From Streptomyces sp. 2131.1 (GTDB lineage: Bacteria > Actinomycetota > Actinomycetes > Streptomycetales > Streptomycetaceae): a stretch of 64,000 nt of DNA. This document shows positions 8,669 through 17,828 of this stretch, in pieces. How positions within the stretch are numbered: the stretch's first letter is position 1; every line of letters starts with the position of its first letter. The notes under the pieces are model-generated. The model made no database searches, was not told where the DNA came from, and saw nothing but the letters and a program-made list of their open reading frames with translations. A program made the position numbers and the translations under genes. The stretch covers positions 4,092,001 to 4,156,000 of the forward strand of contig NZ_FNSY01000001.1 in NCBI RefSeq assembly GCF_900105515.1. Direction: 5' to 3'.

Positions 8669-10219
8669 ATGGCATCACGGCGTGACGAACTCAATGCCTA
8701 CACCTTCGCGAAGAAGAGACTGGTCGCCGCCTTCCTGCAACCCTCGGCGGCCGCGACGGACGAGGCGGCGCCGCGACCGCTGCGCGCCGTGCTGCCGGGC
8801 GTGGTGGTCGGCGCCCTGCTGGTGGCGGGCTTCGGCGCCTGGGGCATCTTCAAGCCGAAGGTCCCGGCCGGCTGGACCGACGCCGGTGCCCACGTCATCG
8901 TCGGCAGCGAGTCCACCACCCGTTACGTGGTGCTGGAGACCAAGGGCGTCAAGCGGCTGCACCCCGTGCTGAACTTCGCCTCGGCGCGCCTGCTCCTGGA
9001 CCCCGGCGACTCCTCGGTGATGCAGGTGCCCGAGTCCGAGCTCGACAGCGGCAAGCTGCAGCGGGGCCCCATGCTCGGCATACCGTACGCACCCGACCGG
9101 CTGCCCGGCGCGGACGAGGCGGGCAAGAGCAAGCTCTGGGCGGTCTGCGAGCAGCCGGGCGCCGGCTCCGGCGACACCGTCCAGAAGGCCGTGTTCCTGT
9201 TGGCCGACCGGGAGGCCGGCAAGGTCGGCGGCAAGCGGAAGCTGCGCGACGGGCAGGCGCTCTACGTGGAGGCGGACGGCGGGGACGGCACGCGCTACCT
9301 GGTGGACGCGGACGGCACGCGGCACCCCATCGGGACCACCCCGGGCGACAAGCCCTCGGCCCGCGACGAGGTCCTGCGGCGCTCCCTCTTCAGCGAGGGC
9401 GCCAAGCCGCAGAAGGTCAGCAAGGACTGGCTCGGCACCCTGCACGACGGTTCGCCCGTCGACTTCCCGAAGCTGCCGGGCAAGACCGGCGACCCGGCGG
9501 GCGTGAAGGGCCTCGACCCCGGCCTGAACAAGGTGGGCACGGTGCTCAAGGCCGTCGCCGGTACCGGGATGCAGCACTACGTCGTGCTGCCGGGAGCCGT
9601 CGCGCCCGTCTCCGACCTCGTCGCCCGGCTGCTCCTGACGAGCCCGGAGGCGGAGGTGCTCGGCCAGAAGGCGCAGGCCGCCGAGGTCGCCCCGCAGTCC
9701 TTCACCTCGTCGCCGGACGAGTTCTACGCGTCCAAGGGCTGGCCGAAGAGCGTCCCGACCCAGGCCAACGACACCTCCGCCCGGACGGGGACCGTCTGCA
9801 ACGTGCTGCACGGCGTCGACGGCAAGGGCGTGCCGGAGCTCACGACCTGGGCCGGGCCCCGCTACCCGGTGAGCTTCCTGGACGGTGCCACCAGCGCGTA
9901 CGTCACCCCGGGCAGCGGTGTGCTCTACCGGCAGTTCAGCGGTGCCTCGCCCACCACCGGGTCGGTCTTCCTGGTGACGGACACCGGGCTGCGGTACGCC
10001 GTGCAGACCAACAACGACAGCAGCGCCGACCACTCGAAGATCGGTGAGACGGCGAAGCCCGCGTCGCCCGAGGACCGGGCCGCCGAGGTCAACCAGGCGC
10101 AGATCAGGCTCGGCTACAAGGACGTGAAACCGCTGCCGGTGCCGGAGAACTGGTCGAACCTGCTGCCCAAGGGGCCACGGCTCGACACCAACAGCGCCAA
10201 GCAGCCGCAGAGTTCCTGA
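8669..10219 (+). CDS. eccB: Type VII secretion protein EccB
   Basis: Bitopic membrane component of the ESX machine with a large extracytoplasmic domain. It starts at ATG 8669 (MASRRDELNAYTFAKKRLV), the characteristic EccB opening. One transmembrane helix follows (about residues 45-66, VLPGVVVGALLVAGFGAWGI) and then about 450 extracellular residues rich in repeated beta units. The 516-residue length is typical. It is the first gene of the rightward arm and is followed after 19 bp by mycP. Confidence 0.95.
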   Translation: MASRRDELNAYTFAKKRLVAAFLQPSAAATDEAAPRPLRAVLPGVVVGALLVAGFGAWGIFKPKVPAGWTDAGAHVIVGSESTTRYVVLETKGVKRLHPVLNFASARLLLDPGDSSVMQVPESELDSGKLQRGPMLGIPYAPDRLPGADEAGKSKLWAVCEQPGAGSGDTVQKAVFLLADREAGKVGGKRKLRDGQALYVEADGGDGTRYLVDADGTRHPIGTTPGDKPSARDEVLRRSLFSEGAKPQKVSKDWLGTLHDGSPVDFPKLPGKTGDPAGVKGLDPGLNKVGTVLKAVAGTGMQHYVVLPGAVAPVSDLVARLLLTSPEAEVLGQKAQAAEVAPQSFTSSPDEFYASKGWPKSVPTQANDTSARTGTVCNVLHGVDGKGVPELTTWAGPRYPVSFLDGATSAYVTPGSGVLYRQFSGASPTTGSVFLVTDTGLRYAVQTNNDSSADHSKIGETAKPASPEDRAAEVNQAQIRLGYKDVKPLPVPENWSNLLPKGPRLDTNSAKQPQSS

Positions 10220-10238
10220 CGACGGAGGAGGGGGAAGC

Positions 10239-11573
10239 GTGAAAACGATCAACCGCGGCACATTCCGGCGCCGGGCTTCTTCCGGAACTCATTCCGCATC
10301 TCGTTCCGTATCACGTTCTTCGGTTCGCCCGGCCGCCGCCGTACTGCTTCTGACATGCGCGGCGACCATCGTTCTGCCGGTATTTCCTGCCACGTCGGCG
10401 GCGGCCGAGGATTCCGTTCCGCAAACGGGGGCCGAGGGCAGCGGCGAGTGCACCTTCCCGATGCCGAAGCAGATCCAGGGCCGCCCCTGGTCGCTCCAGC
10501 GGCTGGTCTTCGACCAGCTCTGGCAGGACACCAAGGGCAAGGGCGTCCGGGTCGCGGTGATCGACACCGGGGTGGACGCGACCAACCCGCAGCTGAAGGG
10601 TGCCGTCGACCGGAGCTCCGGCACGGACCTGCTTCCGGCGCTGAACCCGGACGGTACGAAGGCCAAGGGCAAGGCGAAGGGCAAGCGGGGCGACGGCACG
10701 ACCGACGTCGTCGGCCACGGCACCAAGGTCGCCGGCATCATCGCGGCCCGCCCGCGCAGCGGCACCGGCTTCGTGGGCCTGGCCCCGGAGGCGACGATCA
10801 TCCCCATCCGGCAGAACGACGACAAGGGCAACGGCACCGCCGCGACGATGGCCGAGGCGATCCGCCATGCCATCAGGAAGCACGCCCGGGTCATCAACAT
10901 CTCGCAGGACACCGTCAAACCCCTGCGCGCAGACTCGGAGTTGGGCCGTGCGGTGAGCGAGGCCCTGAAGAACGACATCGTGGTGGTCGCCTCCGCGGGC
11001 AACGATGGGCTCACCGCCCCGGCCAAGGCCACCTACCCGGCCGCGTACCCGGGTGTGCTGGCGGTGGCCGCGTCCGACCGCAACGACGAGCGGGCGCCGT
11101 TCTCCCAGACCGGTGACTTCGTCGGGGTCGCGGCGCCGGGCGTCGACATGGTGTCCACCGTGCCGAAGGGCGGCCAGTGCGTCGACAACGGGACCAGCTT
11201 CTCGGCGCCGTACGTCGCCGGGGTGGCCGCCCTCATCCGGGCCAAGCACCCGCGCTGGACGCAGGCCCAGGTGGTGGCCCAGATCGAGCAGACCGCGGAG
11301 CGCGCGGTGAACGGCCGGGACGACTTCATCGGCTGGGGGGTGGTGGACCCGGTGCGCGCCCTCAACGACGACGAGCACCCGGTGAACGCGCCCACTCCGG
11401 ACCGCGCGGTTTCGAACGGTCCCGTGGGGCCGGAACCGGTGGCGCTCCAGCTGCGTGAAACCAGGCAGGAACGGATGACTCGCATCTCGACCTACGTACT
11501 GGCCGCGACGGGGCTCCTCGTCGCGGTGGTCGCGGGGGTCGCGGTCCTCGTGCGGGACCGGAGCCGTCCGTGA
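10239..11573 (+). CDS. mycP: Mycosin-type subtilisin protease MycP (copy 1)
   Basis: Membrane-anchored S8 serine protease that stabilises or regulates ESX secretion. It starts at GTG 10239. The N-terminal 35 residues are basic, then hydrophobic (signal or anchor), and their codons are visibly less GC-rich than the rest. The catalytic triad is intact: D109 (IDTGVDA), H160 (GHGTKVAG) and S320 (NGTSFSAP). A C-terminal transmembrane helix (LAATGLLVAVVAGVAVLV) ends in basic residues, as in mycosins. It is a paralogue of the gene at 14601. Confidence 0.94.
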   Translation: MKTINRGTFRRRASSGTHSASRSVSRSSVRPAAAVLLLTCAATIVLPVFPATSAAAEDSVPQTGAEGSGECTFPMPKQIQGRPWSLQRLVFDQLWQDTKGKGVRVAVIDTGVDATNPQLKGAVDRSSGTDLLPALNPDGTKAKGKAKGKRGDGTTDVVGHGTKVAGIIAARPRSGTGFVGLAPEATIIPIRQNDDKGNGTAATMAEAIRHAIRKHARVINISQDTVKPLRADSELGRAVSEALKNDIVVVASAGNDGLTAPAKATYPAAYPGVLAVAASDRNDERAPFSQTGDFVGVAAPGVDMVSTVPKGGQCVDNGTSFSAPYVAGVAALIRAKHPRWTQAQVVAQIEQTAERAVNGRDDFIGWGVVDPVRALNDDEHPVNAPTPDRAVSNGPVGPEPVALQLRETRQERMTRISTYVLAATGLLVAVVAGVAVLVRDRSRP

Positions 11574-11729
11574 ATAGGTGAATTTCCAACAACTTGCTGT
11601 TGCAATAAGCCGGTTGGAATCGTTGGTCATCGCAGTTAAAGTGAAAGTCGCAAAAATGCGGTCCGATCTGGACGTGCCAGCCGGCGGCCCGACAGCCCGC
11701 AACATCCAATTCATGGGGGAAGGTGCGCT
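11574..11729. promoter_or_regulatory. AT-richer leader upstream of the WXG100 genes
   Basis: This 156-bp gap is clearly less GC-rich than its surroundings. It contains the dyad TTCCAAC (11584-11590) / GTTGGAA (11613-11619) and GGGGGAAGG just before the ATG at 11730. It probably holds a separate strong promoter for the esx-like genes, but no consensus was assigned. Confidence 0.4.
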
Positions 11730-12083
11730 ATGGGAGACAAGCTCAAGGTCACATCCGGGGAGATCACTCAGCTGATCAAGGACCTCGGCCACATGCAGGA
11801 CACGCTGGAGAGCAGGATCAGCGCGCTCAACGCGGTCATCGACTCCGTCGAGGGTCACTGGAAGGGCGTCGCGGCCAACGCGTACAACGGCCTCCAGACG
11901 CAGGTGAACCTCGATGTGCGCAACCTGAAGGAGCTCCTGGACTTCACCCACGAGGCGGTCCAGATGAGCCGCGACGGCTTCGACGCCGAGGAGGTCGAGC
12001 GCCTGAACAGCTTCAAGGGCATCGACGGCGTAGACCACACGGGCAGCAACGGCATCCTGGACCGCTTCCAGGTCTCGCAGTAG
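11730..12083 (+). CDS. WXG100-family type VII substrate (WKG variant)
   Basis: 117 residues forming two predicted amphipathic helices around W44-K-G46 (EGHWKGVAANAY), the WXG100 hairpin signature. Such proteins are secreted as helical-hairpin dimers through the ESX channel. The C-terminal part after the second helix (about 25 residues) is longer than in minimal WXG100 proteins. A strong GGGGAAGG site precedes the ATG. It pairs with the WXG100 gene 48 bp downstream, probably as a heterodimer of the EsxA/EsxB type. Confidence 0.9.
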   Translation: MGDKLKVTSGEITQLIKDLGHMQDTLESRISALNAVIDSVEGHWKGVAANAYNGLQTQVNLDVRNLKELLDFTHEAVQMSRDGFDAEEVERLNSFKGIDGVDHTGSNGILDRFQVSQ

Positions 12084-12131
12084 TCGGCCCGTCCGCCCTC
12101 ATTCCGCACCTTCGCGTCAGGAGACCGTTCC

Positions 12132-12413
12132 ATGGAGATCACGTACTCCGGGGTCGTCGAGGCCTCTAACCAGGTCAAGACCACCGCCAACACCATCAAG
12201 GAGCAGCTGGACTCGCTGAACAGGAGGGTCGAGGCCGTCGTCGCCACCTGGGACGGTGAGACCCGGCGGGCGTTCCACGACCGCCACGCGGGCTGGCAGC
12301 TCAAGGTCGACCACATGCACCAGACTCTGCTGAAGATCTCGACCAAGCTCATGGAAGCGACGGACGGCTACCAGGCCAACGACCTGGCGCAGTCCCGCCG
12401 CTTCCACGGCTGA
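12132..12413 (+). CDS. WXG100-family type VII substrate (WDG variant)
   Basis: 93 residues, the canonical WXG100 size, with W40-D-G42 between two helices and no other domain. It starts at ATG 12132, preceded by CAGGAG. Probable partner of the preceding WXG100 protein. No C-terminal Y-x-x-x-D/E motif is evident (the tail is NDLAQSRRFHG), so the secretion signal may be carried by its partner. Confidence 0.92.
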   Translation: MEITYSGVVEASNQVKTTANTIKEQLDSLNRRVEAVVATWDGETRRAFHDRHAGWQLKVDHMHQTLLKISTKLMEATDGYQANDLAQSRRFHG

Positions 12414-12523
12414 CCCAGGCCCAGATGAACGACAACGGAACCGGCACGCCGGGGGTGCGGGGCGCGGACACCGCGTCCCGCACCCACGCCTGCCGGACCA
12501 CGGCACTCTAGGGAGGCGTATCC

Positions 12524-13000
12524 ATGGGATCCCATCTTCCGGACGACCCGCCGCTGCCCGACAACGGCAAGGGCAAGGGCTCGCCGGACCTGGACACGCC
12601 GAGCGAGTCCCTGAAGAGCTTCAAGACGCGCGTGGACAAGCTCCTCACCGCGCTGGACGGCTCACCGGCCGCCCACAGCCGCATCACCGAGCAGAAGGTC
12701 ACCGCCGCCGCGTACGGCACGGGCTTCCCGGAGGCACTCGGGCTTTCCGCTTCCTACGATGTCGTCCACCTGCGCCTGACCCAGCTCTCCAAGACGCTCG
12801 GCGAGCAGTTGGAGGCGATGGGCATCACGGTCGACTTCGCCGACCGCGGGTACCAGAACGTCGACCACGAGTACGCGGAGCGCCTGCAGGCCATCCAGAA
12901 GCGCGTCGAGGCCGAACACCAGAAGCCGGAAGTCGACCCGCAGACCGGGCTGTTGCCGAGGCCGGGCGAGGGTACTGGCACCGATCAACACGGTTTGTAG
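12524..13000 (+). CDS. Helical protein in the ESX cargo cluster, unknown
   Basis: 158 residues, starting at ATG 12524 with GGGAGG upstream. A Pro/Asp-rich N-terminus is followed by a largely helical, charged region (KSFKTRVDKLLTALDG, ERLQAIQKRVEAEHQ) and a Pro/Gly tail. There is no W-x-G motif, signal peptide or membrane segment. Its position between WXG100 genes suggests a substrate or chaperone. I do not recognise a family. Confidence 0.75.
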   Translation: MGSHLPDDPPLPDNGKGKGSPDLDTPSESLKSFKTRVDKLLTALDGSPAAHSRITEQKVTAAAYGTGFPEALGLSASYDVVHLRLTQLSKTLGEQLEAMGITVDFADRGYQNVDHEYAERLQAIQKRVEAEHQKPEVDPQTGLLPRPGEGTGTDQHGL

Positions 13001-13032
13001 GCACGGGAAGTGAACGGGGGAGAGGGATAACC

Positions 13033-14553
13033 ATGGGGGACAAGGGCAAGCTGCCGCCGCTCAACGCCTGCTATCTCACGACCGACTTCGAGAACATGTC
13101 GTACGAGGACATGCTCGCGATGGTGCGCAGCGTGGACCCCACGGCGATCATGGGCCGGGGAACCGCGCTGATCGACGCACAGACCGAGATCGAGAAGATC
13201 GGTACCGAGCTCAAGGAGCACGTCAGCCGCACCACGTGGAAGGGCAAGGGGGGCGACGCCTTCCGCGAGTGGGGCGACGACTTCGCCAAGCAGACCATCA
13301 AGCTGGCCGACTACGCCGGCGCCGCGGGCACCTCGCTGCAGACGGCCGGCCAGGCGCTCAGCGAGGTCAGCAAGGTGATCCAGGGCCACTCCGACGCCAC
13401 GGCCATGTGCTACGCGGACGAGGAGAAGGAGAAGGCCCGGCTGAAGGCCGTCGACAAGGCGCGGAACGAAGCGATTCCGCAGATGAACAAGCTCGCCTCG
13501 TACTACATGATGGCGCAGCAGACGATCTCGTCGCAGGAGGAGCCGGTCTTCAAGCCGCTGCCTGCGGCGGCGTTGCCGGACGAGAAGTACGCGGGTGGCG
13601 AAAGGAGCTACGGCACTTCCGGTGACTCGGGCAGCACGCACTCGGTCTCCACTGTGCCGAGCACCGGCGGCTCGTCGGGCACCTACCACCACGTCACCGC
13701 GCAGCCCGACGGCAGCAGCTCGCCTTCCACCACCAACGTCTCCACCCCCCCTGCGGCGCATCACGTCGGTGTGGTCCCCGTGACGCCCGGCGTCCCGGAC
13801 ACCACGGGCACCAACATCGACACGGTCACGATGCCGGACGCCCCGCCGGTCACGTCGACACCGCCCACGGGCGGCCCTCCGGTCACTCCGGTCGGCGGCG
13901 GCGGGCAGAACAACATCCCGCCCGTGGTCCTGCCCACGCAGTCGCTTCCGAACGGTCCCGGGGGCGGTGGGAACCGGCGGACGATTCCGGTCGCCCCCGT
14001 TACCGACGGCGGCCCACGGGCGAACCCCGTCGGCCCCGTTGCGGCGGGGGACCGGCGCACGATGCCGGTCGGCCCGATGGGCAGGGGCGGCGGCGAGAGC
14101 GTGCGTGCTCCCGGCATCCACGGCGGTACGCCCGGCCGCCCGGTGACCGGCCCCCTCGCGGGCGGACAGCGCGGAACGGTCATCGGCAACGAGCGCCCCG
14201 GGGTCGGCCGCTCGATGATGGGCGGCCACGGCATGGGCGCCGTGGGTTCGCCCACGGGGCGTGGCGGAGTCGGCGGAGCCGCCGGTTCGCGACGCCTGGT
14301 CACCCAGCCCGGCGGCACGGTGGGGGAAGCGCGCGGTGGCGGCGCGGGACGGGAGTTCACGCCCGGCGGCAGCGGCCTCGTACGCGAAACCGCGCGCCCG
14401 GGAGCCATGGGTCCGATGGGCGGTGCGATGGGCGGGTCCCGGAGCGCGGGCCGGCGTCCCCAGCGGCGTGACGGTGAGCACCCGGACTACCTCGAAGAGG
14501 ACGAGGCGACCTGGGCCACGGGGGACGACGTGGTCCCGCCCGTGATCGACTAG
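13033..14553 (+). CDS. Large WXG-like ESX substrate with Gly/Pro/Thr-rich tail
   Basis: 506 residues. Residues 1-175 are helical and include W69-K-G71 in a WXG100-like context, then a long charged helix (KEKARLKAVDKARNEA). Residues 185-500 are low-complexity Ser/Thr, then Pro/Gly/Arg-rich, with no recognisable enzymatic domain. This resembles the layout of long mycobacterial ESX substrates (helical secretion head plus disordered tail), but it has no PE/PPE signature. It starts at ATG 13033, preceded by GGGGGAGAGG, and is followed by mycosin 2. Confidence 0.85.
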   Translation: MGDKGKLPPLNACYLTTDFENMSYEDMLAMVRSVDPTAIMGRGTALIDAQTEIEKIGTELKEHVSRTTWKGKGGDAFREWGDDFAKQTIKLADYAGAAGTSLQTAGQALSEVSKVIQGHSDATAMCYADEEKEKARLKAVDKARNEAIPQMNKLASYYMMAQQTISSQEEPVFKPLPAAALPDEKYAGGERSYGTSGDSGSTHSVSTVPSTGGSSGTYHHVTAQPDGSSSPSTTNVSTPPAAHHVGVVPVTPGVPDTTGTNIDTVTMPDAPPVTSTPPTGGPPVTPVGGGGQNNIPPVVLPTQSLPNGPGGGGNRRTIPVAPVTDGGPRANPVGPVAAGDRRTMPVGPMGRGGGESVRAPGIHGGTPGRPVTGPLAGGQRGTVIGNERPGVGRSMMGGHGMGAVGSPTGRGGVGGAAGSRRLVTQPGGTVGEARGGGAGREFTPGGSGLVRETARPGAMGPMGGAMGGSRSAGRRPQRRDGEHPDYLEEDEATWATGDDVVPPVID

Positions 14554-14600
14554 CAGCCGGTTTTCCGAGCACCGACGCCGGTGGGGCGGACAGAACACGA

Positions 14601-15854
14601 GTGGGTGGCATGAGGTCAACGGTCTGGCGACGGCGCGGTCGGACGTCGGCGGTGGTGTCCGCGCTGGGCGCCCTGCTCCTCCTGGGCGGCGCCGTCGCCC
14701 CGGCCGCGACCGCGGACACCATGCGCGACCGCCAGTGGTACCTGGACCGCATGCAGGCCCCGGCCATGTGGAAGGTCAGCACCGGCAAGGGGATCACGGT
14801 CGCCCTGCTCGACACCGGGGTGCTCCCCTCCGTCCCCGAGCTGACGGGCAAGGTGCTCAAGGGCAAGAACTTCGTGGAGCCCGAGCGGGGTGCGCACAAG
14901 GACAAGGACGGGCACGGCACCGCGTTGGCGATGCTGATCGCCGGCAACGGGGCCAACGACCAAGGCGTGAAGGGTCTCGCGCCGGATGCGCGCATCCTCC
15001 CGCTGACCGTCTTCGGCTCCTCCAAGGAGTCGGGCACCAACAGCGTTCCGGCGGTGATCGATGCCATCAGGTACGCCGCTGACAGCGACGCCCAGATCAT
15101 CAACATGTCGTTGGGTTTCGAGAACTACATGCTTGAAACCGGCGAGCGGGAAAAGATCCAGCAGGCGGTGGACTACGCCATTGGCCGCGGGAAGCTGCTT
15201 CTGGCAGCCACGGGGAACCGAGGCGACAAGGACAACGATCCCGCGTACCCGTCGGCGAGTCTCGGCGTCGCCGGGGTCGGAGCGATCGACAAGACGCTCA
15301 AGGTGACGAAGTTCTCGGGCTGGGGGTCCCAGGTGGCACTTGCCGCGCCTGGTGAGGACATTCCCGTCCGTTGCTCTGAAGGCAAGCCCGGCTACTGCAG
15401 CAGCTGGGGCACCAGTCAGGCCACCGCCATCGCCTCCGCATCGGCAGCCCTCATCTGGTCCATGCACCCCGACTGGACCGGCAACCAGGTCCTGCGCGTC
15501 CTCATGAACACCGCGGGCAAGCCGACCGAGGGCAGGATTCCCAGCCGCTACATCGGCTACGGCACGGTCCGCCCCCGGATCACCGTCCTCGGCGGCAAGG
15601 CCGACCCGGGCCCCGCCGACGTGAATCCTTTGGTCGCCGCCCGCGCAACCGCGTCCCCGTCGCCCAGCGTCTCCGCTTCCGCGTCCCCCTCGGAGGACCC
15701 GAAGCCCTCCGCCACCCCCACGGCGAAGGACGACGACGGACAGGGCGGCACGGACACGACCGTCTGGATCGTCGTCGGGGCGGTCGCGGCGGTGGTCGTC
15801 GTCGGCGGTGCGGTGCTCCTGGTACGCCGGAGGAGCACCGGCCCCCGGTACTGA
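14601..15854 (+). CDS. mycP: Mycosin-type subtilisin protease MycP (copy 2)
   Basis: Second membrane-anchored S8 protease of the locus. Numbered from GTG 14601 (an ATG at 14610 is an equally good start), the triad is D71 (LDTGVL), H105 (GHGTALAM) and S272 (GTSQATAIASAS). The catalytic serine block is TSQAT rather than TSFSAP. A signal peptide ends near TADT. The C-terminus has a Pro/Ser/Ala-rich spacer, a transmembrane helix (VWIVVGAVAAVVVVGGAVLLV) and a basic tail. It is only moderately similar to copy 1, so this is an old duplication rather than a recent one. Confidence 0.92.
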   Translation: MGGMRSTVWRRRGRTSAVVSALGALLLLGGAVAPAATADTMRDRQWYLDRMQAPAMWKVSTGKGITVALLDTGVLPSVPELTGKVLKGKNFVEPERGAHKDKDGHGTALAMLIAGNGANDQGVKGLAPDARILPLTVFGSSKESGTNSVPAVIDAIRYAADSDAQIINMSLGFENYMLETGEREKIQQAVDYAIGRGKLLLAATGNRGDKDNDPAYPSASLGVAGVGAIDKTLKVTKFSGWGSQVALAAPGEDIPVRCSEGKPGYCSSWGTSQATAIASASAALIWSMHPDWTGNQVLRVLMNTAGKPTEGRIPSRYIGYGTVRPRITVLGGKADPGPADVNPLVAARATASPSPSVSASASPSEDPKPSATPTAKDDDGQGGTDTTVWIVVGAVAAVVVVGGAVLLVRRRSTGPRY

Positions 15855-15909
15855 GCGACCTCCGTCGCACCACCCCCCCCCACGTAGTACACAGGCCGGA
15901 GGAGACATC

Positions 15910-16668
15910 GTGGACCAAGAGTTCCTGGCAGGGCTGCAGCAGTTCCAGCAGCAGGCGCAGAACTTGCAGAACCTGATGACGGACATGCAGAACCGCATGC
16001 CGCAGGGAGGCGAGGGAACGGACGCCCAGGGCGCCGTGACCGTACGCCTGGCGGCCGACGGGATTCCGGAGTCCATCAAGGCCGCCTCGGACTGGCAGCG
16101 CAGGCAGGGCCCCGAGGTCATCGGCGCGGCCGTGCTCGACGCATACGGGACGGCGATGAGTGCGCGGATGGAGGGCGTCGCCCGCGCCTTCGACCAGGCG
16201 GACTGGCAGGCCACGGCCGAGCAGGTGGACCGCTCGCTCGCCCAGCCCGGGCCTCCTCCCGCGACGGGCCTCCCGCCGGCGACGCCTCCCGGACCGGATC
16301 TGCGATATGTGGTGCCCCGGAGCCTCGACGAGGTGACCGAGGACGCGCTGTCGGCGCTCGACGCGGTGCAGCAGATGGCGACGACGGTCGCCGAGCCCCC
16401 CCGGGCCGTCGGCAGATCCACGGCGCACCGGGTCGTCATCACCGTAACGAAGGGGGCCCTGCTCTCCTGCGAGGTGGACCCGCAGTGGGCGGCGAAGCAG
16501 ACGTCCATCGGGCTCAACCAGGCGTTCGAGGAGGCCCTGGCCGGTGCCCGTAGCCAACTGGGCGAACTGGAGGCCGCCGCCGAGGACGGCGCGGGCCACC
16601 TCCAGCTCGACAGCCTGCTGCACGAAGCACTGGCCATTCTCAGCGACCCGCGGCGTCTTGCCGAATGA
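15910..16668 (+). CDS. YbaB/EbfC-like protein of the ESX locus
   Basis: About 252 residues. It starts at GTG 15910 (VDQEFLAGLQQ), preceded by GGAGGAGA. The N-terminal helical segment (QFQQQAQNLQNLMTDMQNRM) and the first beta segment (AVTVRLAADGIPESIK) recall the YbaB nucleoid-associated fold. A second similar unit (HRVVITVTKGALLSCEVD) lies near residue 180 after a Pro-rich linker. YbaB-like genes are common beside actinobacterial ESX genes, and the role there is unclear. A decayed copy of its first half lies at 18809-19061. Confidence 0.8.
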   Translation: MDQEFLAGLQQFQQQAQNLQNLMTDMQNRMPQGGEGTDAQGAVTVRLAADGIPESIKAASDWQRRQGPEVIGAAVLDAYGTAMSARMEGVARAFDQADWQATAEQVDRSLAQPGPPPATGLPPATPPGPDLRYVVPRSLDEVTEDALSALDAVQQMATTVAEPPRAVGRSTAHRVVITVTKGALLSCEVDPQWAAKQTSIGLNQAFEEALAGARSQLGELEAAAEDGAGHLQLDSLLHEALAILSDPRRLAE

Positions 16669-16689
16669 CTTCCGAAGGGACTGACTGCA

Positions 16690-16995
16690 TTGGGTGATCC
16701 CGACCTCAAGGTCATCACCGATGGACTGCGCACCGACGCGGTCATGTGGGACGAGCAGAGCACCGCGATGAAGGCGGTGCACGACGCGGTCGAGGGCACG
16801 AGGATGAACCGGCTCCAGGCCGGCGTGTTCCAGCTCCTCGTCTCGGCGTACGGAGCCGTGGTCGAACAGGTCTCCGCACGCAGCGCCGAGGGTGAGGTGC
16901 AGATGGCGGCGGTGAGCTCCGCGCTGTACAAGAACGCCAAGGCGTACGACGCACACGAGGTGGACACCAAGCACCACGTGGACCACGCCTACTAG
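16690..16995 (+). CDS. EspC-like type VII secretion target
   Basis: 101 residues, starting at TTG 16690 with GAAGGGA upstream. All helical, with two helices and no cysteine. It ends with a Y86-x-x-x-E90 motif (YDAHE), the C-terminal type VII secretion signal pattern. Size and layout fit the EspC/DUF2580 group, which pairs with WXG100-like proteins. It lies 21 bp after the YbaB-like gene and 12 bp before the next gene, so it is cotranscribed. Confidence 0.8.
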   Translation: MGDPDLKVITDGLRTDAVMWDEQSTAMKAVHDAVEGTRMNRLQAGVFQLLVSAYGAVVEQVSARSAEGEVQMAAVSSALYKNAKAYDAHEVDTKHHVDHAY

Positions 16996-17007
16996 ACAGG
17001 GAATTTC

Positions 17008-17748
17008 ATGGCTTTCAACGCCGCGCAGTACGAGGCGACCACACAGAAGCTGACCACCGGGATACAGACGCTCTCGGAGAAGGTGAACCAGGTCGGCCCG
17101 AAGGCCGAATCCACGGCGAACCACTGGTACGTCCCCGACTTCATCGGGGACGCGCTGATCTGGGCCGCCAACAAGGTCATCGAATTCGGCAACTGGGTCC
17201 TCGGCAAGCTGAAGGAACTCATGGAGGGCGTGGCGGCGCCCGTCTACATGGCCATCCACACCTGGACCTGGCAGTCCGACATCCGCGGGGGCGCCTCCGG
17301 AGTGGCGGGCACCACCACCGCCGACCAGCTCCAGTCGCTGAAGCACTGGACCGGCGAAGCCGCCACCTCCTACACCAACGCGGTGAAGGCCCAGCCGATC
17401 GCCGCCGCGAAGATCGGCACGACCGCGGACAAGGTGGCCACCGGCCTGGCGCTGTGCACGACCGCCGGCGCCGCGTTCTACGTGTCGCTGGCCGTCATCC
17501 TGGCCCAGTACATCGTCACCATGATCGGTGCGATCGCGGCCCTGGGCTCGGTCGTGTTCTCGTGGGCGGGTGCGGCCCTGATCGTCGGCGACACGTCGGT
17601 GAGCGTCGGCTACATCATCACCGCCGTCACCGCGCTGGCCGCGCTGCTCGGTGCGCAGGCCCAGCAGATGGCCGCCATCGAGGGCGAGGCGCGCGACATG
17701 ACGACGTACCCCAACGGCCACTGGCCGGTTGCCGCGCCGGGCGCCTGA
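17008..17748 (+). CDS. W-x-G-containing membrane protein of the ESX cluster
   Basis: 246 residues, starting at ATG 17008 with CAGGGA upstream. The N-terminal helical region is followed by W114-T-G116 (KHWTGEAATSY), then two long hydrophobic segments (about residues 150-185 and 190-220), then an acidic helix and a Pro/Gly tail. A WXG-like unit fused to membrane helices is unusual for a simple substrate. It may be a pore-forming effector or a membrane-inserted partner of the preceding EspC-like protein (inference). I do not recognise a named family. Confidence 0.8.
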   Translation: MAFNAAQYEATTQKLTTGIQTLSEKVNQVGPKAESTANHWYVPDFIGDALIWAANKVIEFGNWVLGKLKELMEGVAAPVYMAIHTWTWQSDIRGGASGVAGTTTADQLQSLKHWTGEAATSYTNAVKAQPIAAAKIGTTADKVATGLALCTTAGAAFYVSLAVILAQYIVTMIGAIAALGSVVFSWAGAALIVGDTSVSVGYIITAVTALAALLGAQAQQMAAIEGEARDMTTYPNGHWPVAAPGA

Positions 17749-17828
17749 ACCCGTCCGATACTGGGGCCTCCCCCCAGTAGAAGACCGGGTGGTACGGGCC
17801 TCTCGGACGAACAGACAGGTGAGACATC

